Assembly (NCBI GenBank): GCA_001598975.1
Contig: BBXU01000492.1
Location: 1 to 61,869 of the forward strand
DNA: 61,869 bases
Direction: 5' to 3'
Source of the DNA: Parachlorella kessleri
Lineage: Eukaryota; Chlorophyta; Trebouxiophyceae; Chlorellales; Chlorellaceae
The stretch's first letter is position 1, and every line of letters starts with the position of its first letter. The notes below the pieces were generated by a model that was given only the letters and a program-made list of their open reading frames with translations, was not told the origin of the DNA and ran no database searches. Positions 42,301 through 53,221 of this stretch are shown here, one piece after another. Made by a program: the position numbers and the translations under genes.

Positions 42301-45300
42301 TACTAGTCGTACACTTGACAATGTCCACCACAGACATTTTACATGCCGCACTGACAGTTCATTGCTTTGCCTATTGATCGAATGCAAAAATTCAGTTCAC
42401 AACTAATATATCTGTTTGGACCATGCTTCACCACACCACTAAAGGTACAAGCTACTGTAAGCGACGGTCAAGTATATGCTTCCAATCATCCTAACTCGAG
42501 GCCATCAGATGACTGCTATTGCACCCTGTGTGAATAGCATGACCCGTGCTGACAGGATTGTACCAGGTTCCTGACTGATAAAGCTGGTCAGCATTCATGA
42601 ATGCCTCAAGTGCATTATCTCACCTCAAGCAACGCCACCTGCCTCCCCAAGTTGTCAGCTTGCTGCTCCAGCAACTTGACACGTGCCTCAGCAGCCTCAG
42701 CCCTTGCCAGCGCCTCCTTCAGGCTGTTGGTGCTCACTCCATCCTGCTTGGCAAGTGTTAGCAGTTCGCTTATCGGCGTCTGTCACTGGAGTGCTTAAGG
42801 GCAAATGTAAGCAGAGATACATGGCTGGGATGTAGCTGCCTGCTGATATATCTAGACTCTCAAGCGCGGCCCTCAAGCAGGGCCTCCACTTAGTCGAAAG
42901 AAGTGGCTAAGCTGTCTATCGGCCATGCGGTCCGAGGCGTGGCCTTCAGCCTGCTTCCTGAGCTGCACCGCACCTGCTCGCCCCGGGCCTGTGACCGCAC
43001 GCCGAGTTCCTGCTCCAATGCCTTGATGTGGGCATGCAGCCCCTCCACCGTACCCTCCAGCTCCGCTATGCGTGCCTGTTGGGGCAGTATTTGGCCGCCT
43101 GCACAAAGTTTATAAGGGGTTGCAAACTCGTCACCTCAACTCCCCGTGCACCTGTAGCTGGTAGGGCAGAGCCAAAAGCTGGGTCAAAAACTACCCAAGC
43201 CTTCCCACAGCTGAAGCTCCGCCTCGACCCAAAGCCAACCTGGGCCCTCATTGCAACTCAAACCGCATTAGGAACACTGAGGTCAATACATGGAGCCTGC
43301 ACCAACCTACCCTGGTGGTTCAGGTATTCTTCATCGTAGGAGGCAAGGATCGCCTTGAGACCCTCCCGCTCCTTTGCCAGCAATGTTGCTTTGCGCTCTG
43401 CTCTTGCTAGGGAAGCAGCCAGCTCCTCTGCACGGCCTGCTGCTTCTTGCTGAAGGGCCTCTGCACTGGCCCGAGCCTCTTCAGCCGAGGTTGCGGCGGC
43501 TGCATGACGTTTGACTGCAGCTTAGCAACTTCCCAGGGCTGGAGTAGATTCTGCACCCAGTGTGGCTGCATTCACAATGCCCAAGAGCAGACAGCTCCTA
43601 TGGCAAGGGAAATTGGTCTGCTTATGACAAGAGGGATTGCTGCAGCGAGCACAGATTTCTAGCCCTCACCCCTCAGTGCTGCTAACTCGTCAGCTCGCTC
43701 TGTCAGCCTGGAGGTGGCTGCCACCTGGTCAGCTTGCAGCCTGCCCAGGAAGTGGAGTACGTCCTCCGGGCTGGAGCACTCGGCTGTCCCCTGGACAACG
43801 CAATGCAGTGATCGTCAAAGCCAAGCGTGACGCTTTGCAAGAAGGTGGCTGCTAGGAGCAGTCCGTATAGAGAGCTGAAAGCAATGGCTGTCTGCTGCAG
43901 TCTGCACCTCCTTTTAAAATGTAGGGGCTGGCTCTTGGGGACATGCACTTGTAGCGGACCGGCGCTCCCCTTGCCACCTGCAGTATGAGTGTCCAGTGCT
44001 GCAACTGCTGCTCCAGCTCCGCTACTCTGCCCTGCAGCGAAGCGGTGCCCTGCAGCAGCTCTTCGTTCCGCCGCGCCCGGCCTTCAGCAGCCTCAAGCTG
44101 CTCCCGTAGCACATGCACGTTCCTGCGGGTGAACAAGTAGGCATGTCACCATGGGCCACCAGGGTGCGCTTGGCTTCAATGCCTGCAGCTCTTGAGTGGG
44201 TTACACAGCAAGGTTAGAGGAGCTGCAACATGAACGTTCCGGCTTCCTCAGCTAACCATACAAACTATATTTCCTGCCTTGAGAGCATCCTCCTGTCATG
44301 CTTACATGGCCTGCTCCTTGAGCCTGCGGGCCTCAGCAACCTGAGCCTCCTGGGCTTTGAGCTGCTCTCGCAGTGACCGCACCACCACCGCATCACCCTC
44401 GCTTGACTTGGCCTGCACCCAGTACAAGAGCCGTTCAGCAAAGTTAAAGCGCTAGCAGTGCCATGCGTATGGCAAGGACAGGGATCATGCTACGCACGCT
44501 AGTGAACAGGTATGCTGCCCTGGCGGCCTTGCTTCCTCAAAACAGACATGCCAGCTATGCCCAGGCTTGAATTGCCACATACCTGCGCTAGCAGTGCCTC
44601 TGCCTGGACCAGCCGCCGCTCCAAATCGGCTGCCCTGCTTTCTGCTGCATGCCTCTGCCGGTTGTTGTCCTCGGCTGCCGCCTGCGCCCTATCCAGCTGC
44701 TGCTGCAGGAGCCTGCACAGAAGGGCTTCTACTTGGTTGCAGGCCATCTCCCTTAAGTGGCAGCTGAGCCCACAAGAATGACAAACCCTGCGCTGTTGGG
44801 CCCAGCTGTTGCATGTATTCAAATAGATGGCGTGTCAGTTCCATGCGAGCACCAACCCAGGAGTCTGCGGTTGAGCGGCCGACCTGTTGCTATCTGCCTC
44901 AGCCTGGCGACGCTGCCGTTCTGTAGCAAGCTCGCGCCGGGCACGCCCCTCCGACTCTGTTTTTTCTGCCGCTGCCTGCCTCAGCTCCATCTCCAGCTCT
45001 GCCACCTGGACCGCCAGAACCAAACAAGTTGTCTGATGCTTTCTTTCCTTGTCGAACACAGAAGAAAGAGGGCAGGTGGTGCCAGTACTGGACCTGTGCC
45101 GTGTCAGTGCCCGTCAAGCATGCCTAGGTCACTGCTGGGCCACAAGCGTGCTGCCGGCAAGGCATGGCCAATGATGCAAAGGTGCTGTCAAACCTGAAGT
45201 TGGAGGTGCTGCTGTGCACGCTGGCCCCCTTCGCTGCCTGCTGCTGCGGCAGCCCCTGAGTCTGCAGCGGCACTTTCTGCTCGCTGCTGGGCTGCCGCTT

Positions 45301-48300
45301 GTGCTTCCTGGGCCTGCCGTAGTTGCGACTGCAGACGAGCTGCACGCTCTATCTCGCGGTGAAGCGCCTCCTCCTGTTCTTGGCAGCGCAGCTGCAGCTG
45401 CGCTTCCTGGGCTTCATAGCGTGCTGCAGCGCCCGTCTGTTCCGCCTACAGTTTTGAGCAAATGGAGGGCTACTGGCTGGGTTGCTTTAAAGGCAGCTAT
45501 GATGGTTGACATCAACTGCGGGGCCCAGGCAGCCCTTGAGGGCACAGATGACAAGCAAGTGAGCCTTACCTTGAGGCTACTTAGCTGTCGCTGAGCCTCC
45601 TGCAGCTTCTTGGCCAGTTCAGCCTCCCGCTGCTGCAACTGCTGCACCGTGCCCTCCAGGTCGCGCTGCTTTTGCGAGCGCTGGGAGAGGAACTCAAATA
45701 CGTCGGGCCTGGGCTCGCCCTCGCCCTGCCCAGCTGGCTCCTGTGCGACCCCATCGTTGCTCTGCCAAGCTTGGAAGAGCGGGCTGTGTCCCAAAAGACC
45801 CAGCTCGCTTGCTCTCCTCCGTTTGCTTGGCTGCTCAGCGCTCATGGTCCAGCACTGCCTCTTATGTAACGTTGCAAGGGTTCCTAATCAACTTCCTGCA
45901 TCGAACGGTTATACCTCCAGTAGACAAGTAACTTGCAATGGTCCTACAGCCCGAGTCACATCAGTTGTGAAGAGACATAAGCCGAAGAGTTTTCACAACG
46001 CCCGCTTATATAGCTACAAACTTGTTCCTTGATCCTGGGCTGAATGTTTCATCGGAGTGAGGCCTTACTAACCATGTGTCACACCCCCCCCCCCTCTCCT
46101 TTCCAGGAAGGGCACGCCAGAGTATGATGAGGATATGCTCATCCTCCGCATGGAGAGCGGCAGCGACCTCATGCTTGCTGATGGCTGGGATGAAGCAGTT
46201 CTTGTGGCGGCTGGCACTGACCCCTTTGCCTTGGTGAGTGGGGATGGAGCACGGCAGAAGTGATGCCTGCTCGCAAGTCTTGCAGCTTTGTTGCTTACCC
46301 AGGGTATGAAGTCTTGATGAAGCTTCTGAAGACCACGAGAACTTTACCTGCCCGCAGGTTGAGGAGGCAGTGACTGCTGCAGCTGCCTTGAGCGGGGGTG
46401 CCAGGCCACTGCGCGAGAAGCGGTTGCCTGCTGCACTGGACGTCTTTGGCTGGTGCTCCTGGGACGCCTTCTATACAACTGTCTCACCAAAAGGTAGGCT
46501 TGACGCCGATTGCAAGTACTAGCCTCAGGTGAGCCCATACAGCTAACCCGCCTACTCTGGCTTCGCAGTTGGCCACCTCCGATAAAGACGTTTGTGTTGT
46601 GTGAAACACTGCGTGTGTTTGCCATGCAGGCTTGTGCGAGGCGGTGAGCAGCCTGCAGTCTGGTAACACGCCACCACGGTGGGTGGTCATAGATGATGGC
46701 TGGCAGTGCACCGAGCTGGATGAGCCCTTCAGGCAGGCGCCCTCTATGATGCCACCTCTCACCAAAGAGGTGGGTGGTGGGCTGCATAGAGCAACCGTGA
46801 AGGCGCCCTAATTATCGCACTTCCTCTGCACAACTGCACGCATGAGTGTTTGCCCGGCTGCTATGCTGACTGGGTTGTCATTGTAAGCTGACAGGGGATG
46901 ACGTTGTATCTGACTTGGGCCCCACACATGAGCCCTGCACCCTGCGGAGAAGTGGGCTTAATTGGGTTGACTCCTTCCTTGCCCTGAGTCCTGCAGGCGC
47001 CCAGGTCGGCAATACTGGAGTCCTACATGGAGGGAGAGATAGAGATGCTGGGCATGGCAGCCAGGGACATACCTGCTGGTACAGCCACAGGTATGGGCAA
47101 TTGATCTCCACGGTCCGGGCAGTACCTATGTCATACCTGCTGCCCCCATGGTCTTGAGGGTTTGGCGTCCCCAGTCTGCATCGTGATGCTGTGGGGGCCT
47201 TGAACTGGGCTCTGTCAGCAGCAGAGTGTTACTCCGCACTGTCAACAGGCTGACAGGACATGTTGTCCAAGGCTCACTGTCCTTGCAAGACATCCACTCC
47301 CGAAGCGAAGCTCATGCTGCTTGCCGTCTCCGCACTCTGCTGACCTGCAGGGTCGGTCATGCAAGAGGTGGTGGCTACCAAGTCCATGGATTACCCGGAC
47401 TACCACGCCCTAGTGCAGCAGCGCGCAGCGCAGCCTGCTCAGCCGCCGCGCAAGCGGCAGCGCCTGCTGACGAGGTAGGCGGCTGGCACTTGCTGTTGTG
47501 GGACGAAGCATTTGCTGTTTGTCGCACAGTGCCTCACCTGCCCGCCGGACGGAGAGAGGAGAGTGTGAGTTCACTTGGGCTGGGTTGCAGACGCTTGCTC
47601 GCTGTCAGTCGCATGTTTGTCATGAACAGCTGCCTGCTACGACTTGCACGCTGCAAACAGAAAGCTGACACCCACATGAGCAATCAAATTGGAACATGTT
47701 TGTCTCGACACACTCCCTACCTGGCAGGCTGGCCTTCAGGCGCCCTACCCCACACAGCACCCTGCTGTAAGTGGTAAATAATGAAGACTTGCTGTGCAGG
47801 GTGACCACTGGCATCCTGGAGTACTTTGTGGGGCTGTTTGCGGGCATCTTCCAGGCGCTGGTGCTCATCATCTATCAGCGCTTGGTGGACCCAGCACCGC
47901 CTGATTCCTGGTAAGGCGCTCAGCCCCAGGCCTCTCCCTCTGACTGCCTCTTTACTGAGTGGCACGTCCTCGGCAACAGAGTCTTGTTGCCAAGGTGCTT
48001 AGAAAGGGCGGCAGACACGTGTTGGGGTGGGTGGGTGCCCGTGAGGCCTGCCTATAGGCAGGGCATCGGGTGTTTAACCTGGCTATCAGGGCATCACCTA
48101 GCTGACTAGCTCTCCTGCACGGGGCCAGCTGGTGGGGTAAGACCACCGACCCCATGACTCAAGCAACTGCCCAGCATGGCACTCTCAAGCCACCCGACTG
48201 GCATGCCACCTACGAGCCTGCACCTGCATTTCCCCTCCCTCCCTGCAGGCCGGCACGCGCCTTCAAGTACCTGGCCACAGGGCCCCTGAAGCAGCAGATG

Positions 48301-51300
48301 CTGACCTTCTACGCCGTGTCCACCTCCTTCACAAGGCGCTTGACCGACGTGCGCGCCAATTCCAAGTTCAGCTCGCCCGACGGGACCCCCGATGACATCG
48401 CCTCGGTGAGCGAGCTTGAGCAAGCCTAGGTAGCAACTTTGCTATGTGCGTCTTGCAGGGGTGTGTGGGCATGGCTGTTAGGCTGACCTAGTGCTGCTCG
48501 CATGGCTGGGGACCGGCTATGGGCAGAAATGTGCATCTGAGTTGACTGGGTGCAGGTCCACTGAGGCTGTGCTCTGTTATGCAGGGCAAGCCGGAGAACC
48601 TGGGCTTGGTTGTGTCGCACCTCAAGCGCCACTTTGGCGTGGACTATGTGTACTGCTGGCATGGGCTGCCGGCGTACTGGGCAGGTACGTCTGTATCTGC
48701 TTGCATGGTGGAACGGATATGTAATCTGCATAGCCACCCTCAGCCCACACAGTATCATTTTCAGGTCTTAATATATTGACTGGCCGCTTTGCTTTTTGCC
48801 TGTGAAAACCCAAGGCCGGCCCACTTTTGAAGAGTATGGCAGTGCCATGTTGAGATCGACCTAGACAATTGTGCACAGTCCTGCGTATGTCTTAGTGGAC
48901 ATGGCGTGGCTGCCTGAGACCGGCCTGAACGCCCACAGCCCGTCTTGGCTGACCAAGTCGCCGGTGGACCGCAGGGGTGGCGCCTGACGCGCCGGGGGTT
49001 TCCAAGTACGGTGCCGAGCTGCGGTACGGCAAGGGGACCCCCGGCCTCCTGGAGGTTGAGCCCAGCATTGCCTGGAACCCTGCCACGCTGGGGGGCATCG
49101 GCATCGTAACCAACCCGCAGGCACTGTACAACGACATGCACCACTACCTGAAGACGGCTGGTGGGTCGGCATGTGTTGGAGAACTGGCTCGTTGGGTGTC
49201 TGGCTTAGCTTGGCATGCAATCACCACACTTCCGGAGGCTGCTCCACCTGTGCTCAGGCTGGCCTGGTAGCCTCGGGTCCAACACTAGCTTGTCATAATT
49301 GGCACTTCATGTTGACCCTTCGTGTTGATTCATAGGAAGTGTCCCATGCATGGGTGGATGATCCAGGTATAGCAGCAGCTGTATCCCTCAAGTCAGCCAC
49401 ACACAAATCATCAGCATGCATGCTCGGTTGCCCACATGTGTCATGTGCCGGCCTCCTGCCGGACAATGGCGCAGGTGTGACGGGTGTCAAGGTGGACTGC
49501 CAGGCGGGGATAGGGCTGGCGGGGGAGACGGAGGGAGGGGGGCCCATCAATGCCTACAGGTTCCACGCGGCTCTGGAAGACTCGGTGCAGGAGCACTTCC
49601 CAGGTGAGAGGGACGTTGCTGCGGGGCCTGCGTGTGCACTGCTTTGCCTGGTTGTGCCACGACTGGGTGCTGGCAGCTCGGCTGCTTCTCTTAGCAGGGT
49701 AGTGTCGTATGCCTGCTTGTCAGGATGCAGGGTTGCAATGCTCATTGCCAAATAGTGTCGTTTATGCTGCTTCGCAGGGAATGATTGCATCAACTGCATG
49801 TGTCACTCCACCGAGGTGGGTGTGCCGCCACTGGCCTGCTGGCACGCCTGCTTGCATTACTTGCCACTTCAGCTCTGGATAGATTGCTGTCCCTAGCATT
49901 ACTTGGCAGCTGTGAAGCTGCCAGGGGACGGGTCCCTCTAGTTGTTGCTCTGACCGTCCAGCAAGCGCCTCCACCCGAGGTCACAGAGTCAGGAAGCCAG
50001 TCTAGCACCCTTTATACTTTCCTGCTGGAACGGCAACCCCTGTCGCTGCAGAACATCTACCGGTGGCGCGACACGGCTGTTGCCCGTGCCTCGGATGACT
50101 TCTACCCAACCGACAAGGCCAGCCACAAACCCCACCTGGTGGCCTGCTCCTACAACAGCCTCTTCCTGTCGGCGCTAGCTCTCCCCGACTGGGACATGTG
50201 AGGCCGAGTCTCCTGCCTGCTATGAATGGTGGCCCACTCCGTCGTGTTGGGTATTGCAGCACCTGATCGCGGTCGGGCTGCATTCGGTGTGGTTGACAGT
50301 TCCCTGAGGAGCGGATGGGGTGGGCGGCTACCTTGGCTGGTCCCACGGACGTTGTGGTCAGCCGCTGCAGCGCCGCGGCTAAGCAGCTTCTAGCCCCAGT
50401 AGGCGGCATTCTCCCTTGCGACTGTGGCGTGTATTCCATTCCTTACCCCACATCTGGCGCTGGGCTGCCCGGCCTGCAGGTTCCACTCCCGCCACGATGC
50501 GGCCCACCTGCATGCCACGGCCCGCGCCGTCAGCGGTGGCCCCGTGTATGTGTCCGACCCCCCTGGCCACCACGACCATGAGGTGCTGCGCCAGCTGGTG
50601 CTGCCGGACGGCACCGTGCTGCGGGGGCTGCTGCCGGGCAGGCCCACCAGGGACACGCTGTTCCTGGACATTGCAAGGGACGGGCGCTCGCTGCTCAAGG
50701 TGGGAGCCAGGGAGGGAGGGGCGGAGATGGAGGGCTGTAGCTCTGGTGGACGGCTGCCATGTGGGGATTCCGAGGTTCTATCTTCGGCGTCTCAGGGTAT
50801 CCATCTTCAACTTGCTGGGAGAGCGGACGCGAGCAGGCTGCTGTGAACATGAGGGATGGGCAGGGTGATGCCTTGCCCTCGTCAGGGTCAAGAAGCCAAG
50901 ATGCGCAGCTACAAGACGCGCTTTTTTCCGCTGTTGCAGCTGTGGAATGCCAACCCATGCAGCGGCGTGGTGGCAGTGATGAACCTGCAGGGCGCGTCCT
51001 GGGACCGCTCCCGCCGCCGCTTCCATGTCCACAATGCCTCGCCCCCGCCGCTGACAACCACCGTGCGTGTGACAGACGTAGAGCCGTTCCGCGCTTTCTT
51101 GAGCGCGGCTGGGGCCCCTGTGGGCTCCCGCGGTGCCACCAACGGCCATGCAGCGGTGTCAGCGGGCGGTGGGTCGGCCTACTCGTATGCCATGCTGGGA
51201 GGCAGCGGCGGCAGCGGGCGTGGCAGTGGTGCCGGGCAGCATGCTGGGAACGGCTTGGGTGCAGCCACAGCAGGCAAAGCGAGCAGGGTTGGGCTGCCCG

Positions 51301-52387
51301 ACTGGATCATCTACGAGCGCATCTCTGGCAAGCTGCAGAGGGTGGCGTGGAATGACGAGCTTGAAGTGAAGCTGGAAGGTGAGCCCCTGGGCTGAGCACA
51401 GGTGATTGGCGGGGGGTGCACAGGTGTCTGCCTCTTCTCCTCTGGCAATGGTTAAACTTGATGGGAGGACTGCAAAAGACTGCATGCCCCATGATGAACC
51501 TACTGGTGGGTTGCGGGTTGGCCATCACATGGTGCACTGCCAGCAGCAGGTGATAGAGATAACTTCGTTAGGGTTTGGGGTTTTTTTGTGGTCACAAGGG
51601 AAGGCTCCTTTCACAGTTGGCTTGGGTAGCTGTGGGTGCCTGCATTGGTTGAGTGCGTACCTGTTGTGATGCTGCTGCAGGTGGCGAGAGCACCGTGGTG
51701 ACTATCTCCCCCATCCTAGCTGTGCCCTCGGGCCCGCACTTCTCCCCCGTTGGCTTTACCAACCTGCTCAACGGCGGCGCCGGCGTGCTGGCCTTGAAGT
51801 ATCTCACCGGCAACAATGGCGCCGGCACTGGCAGCACTCACGGCGGTGCCACAGGCAGCGCAGCGGGGCAGCCCTGGCACAGCAGGCATAGCGCCGTCCC
51901 TGGCAACAGCAGCAGCAATGGTGGTTGCGGCACAGGGTCTGGCTGGATGACGGCCCTGCCAGGCTTGGTGGGGTCGTCAGGAGGCCAGCAGGTTGGTAGT
52001 GAGACCGACGCCCTTGAGGAGGCCTTGGCTGCCGCGGACGGCCTGGGAGCTGCAGTGGCGGTGCAGCTGCGGGGCTCTGGCAGCTTCCTTGCCTACTGCA
52101 GCCGGGCACCCCAGCGGTGCTGGCTGGTGAGCGGCGAGGGCAGCAAGGGCGGCAATGGCGGGCTAGAGGCCAATGGCAGCGCTGGAGGGGCGGGCGCAGG
52201 GCAGGGCGAGGCGGGCAATGAGGGTGGGGACGCGGTGGAGGGTGGTGGGCAGCCTCCCTCACAGGGGCCTATTGCAGCGGAGTTTGAGCACAGTGGCGAC
52301 CAGCTGACTGTACAGGTGCCCTGGTCGGGAGACTCCGGCAGGCAGGTGCTGCTGCTGGCGTTTGGCCCGGAAGGACAGGCCAGCTAG
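39397..52387 (+). CDS. Raffinose synthase / alkaline alpha-galactosidase family (GH36)
   Basis: Eighteen exons: 39397-39771, 40022-40120, 40350-40441, 46107-46233, 46358-46493, 46630-46769, 46997-47090, 47351-47474, 47800-47910, 48249-48405, 48585-48684, 48975-49160, 49475-49603, 49778-49815, 50052-50197, 50480-50699, 50940-51378, 51681-52387. All phases agree: 1,139 aa against about 780 in plants. The family transfers galactose from galactinol to sucrose or hydrolyses raffinose sugars. Hallmarks are [58 protein letters not shown] (Asp nucleophile of GH36, about residue 588) and LPDWDMFHSRH. The N-terminus is basic and Pro/Ala-rich up to AQASAVAG, like a chloroplast transit peptide; the alternative start at 39502 would remove it. 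Residues ~324-455 are an insert with a hydrophobic stretch. Exons 17-18 add Gly-rich linkers. Intron 3 contains the MAD1 gene. Confidence 0.92.
40449..40462 (+). repeat. G14 homopolymer just after the intron 3 donor
   Basis: Fourteen consecutive G begin 7 nt into intron 3 of the raffinose synthase gene. It is complementary to the C11 run 12 nt before the acceptor of the same intron. Confidence 0.9.
40650..45845 (-). CDS. MAD1: Spindle assembly checkpoint protein MAD1
   Basis: Fifteen exons on the minus strand, 5' to 3': 45570-45845, 45194-45445, 44884-45005, 44583-44712, 44306-44412, 43978-44122, 43670-43790, 43311-43514, 42974-43098, 42624-42743, 42099-42269, 41803-41877, 41290-41417, 40917-41078, 40650-40719. 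They give 735 aa (human MAD1 718). MAD1 recruits and converts MAD2 at unattached kinetochores and resides at nuclear pores in interphase. The first ~530 residues are Gln/Ala/Glu-rich coiled coil with a basic N-terminal [20 protein letters not shown] matches the conserved MAD1 mid-region. RVLHFKYNP (~548-556) aligns with the MAD2-interacting motif (human KVLHMSLNP). The C-terminal RWD domain reads [22 protein letters not shown] through [14 protein letters not shown]. The Bub1-binding R-L-K motif reads R-L-Q. The gene lies wholly inside an intron of the raffinose synthase gene. Confidence 0.88.
46084..46094 (+). repeat. C11 homopolymer before the intron 3 acceptor
   Basis: Eleven consecutive C followed by TCTCCTTTCCAG. 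It serves as part of the polypyrimidine tract and is complementary to the G14 run at the other end of the intron. Confidence 0.9.
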
Positions 52388-53221
52388 GGTGGGTGCTGGT
52401 TGAGCATGAGGTGCACCCGCTGGTGGCGGCCGCTGACAGTGAGCCAGCTTGCCCTCGGTGAAGTGCAGCGTGTGCTGGTATCCCCCTGGTCGAACAATGC
52501 AGGCTGTTCAGGTTTCTTTGGTGCGGTCTGCCGGCACTGCTCCTTACAGGCAGAGAGCGCTCATTGAGTTTTGTCGGCTTTCGCTCGGCTGCGCCAAAAT
52601 GCTTGCCCCCAGTATGGTGTTGGACGCTGCTGATGCCTTGCAGTAACTGCCTCTGGGCTTATTGGCTTGCTTGCTGGCTTGGAAAGCAGCTCACACCACA
52701 GGCGGTCAGTGTCTTGCCAGAGGGACTCTGTCGAAGTGGGTTGTCCAGCTCGTTCTGTGATAGGGTGTGTTGGTGTGCACTTGAAAGGCTCCAAGAACAG
52801 TTCAGCTTTGCTTCTGTATGGGTACAAATAGTTGAGCTAGGCCACCAACAGGTCCCAGTTGTTATGAGAGTTGTGGTCCCCCTTGGACCAAGGGGAAACT
52901 GCGATACTTCTTTCGAACTTCTTCCGCTCCACCTTTCTTGGAATCTACAGTGAATAGGATCACAGGCTGGCGTGTTTGGCTCGATGTAAGATGGGTGCAC
53001 GTGACAGCAAGCGCTCGACTGTGATCAGTCTGATCGGCGCATCACCACATCCGCACACGGTCCTGACCCACTGACAAGGTCAGGACCGAAGGCGCATTAG
53101 TCAATGGAGGTTGAATTGTGGGGAAGGAGGGGACGATGCTTCCTTGCTTCGAAACGACCAGTCGATTGCAGTTGCACCGAGTAAAGCAGGGCGGACCGGC
53201 ATCTGACGATGTAGCAGCATC
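52388..53221. other. Intergenic region between raffinose synthase and kinase
   Basis: About 830 bp, both flanking genes on the plus strand. A TGTAA lies at 52985-52989, about 600 nt beyond the raffinose synthase stop. No coding exon was recognised. The right part presumably holds the kinase promoter. Confidence 0.5.

Larger units (their letters stand above)
40442..46106 (+). other. Intron 3 of the raffinose synthase gene, hosting MAD1
   Basis: The donor GTGAGTA follows CCTCCTAG, and the acceptor TTTCCAG precedes GAAGGGCACG. The split codon AG/G restores Arg, and the protein continues in step with plant raffinose synthases on both sides (ending LILPL-type strand text, resuming [11 protein letters not shown]). 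At 5,665 bp it is roughly ten times the other introns in the window. It contains the complete minus-strand MAD1 coding region with 208 bp and 261 bp to spare. Confidence 0.85.

Noticed and set aside
39397..52387. Treating 39397-40441 and 46107-52387 as two separate genes
   Set aside because: The first three exons end at a good donor, carry only the N-terminal third of the family, and join in phase to the fourth with continuous family text. Neither part is a complete protein alone.
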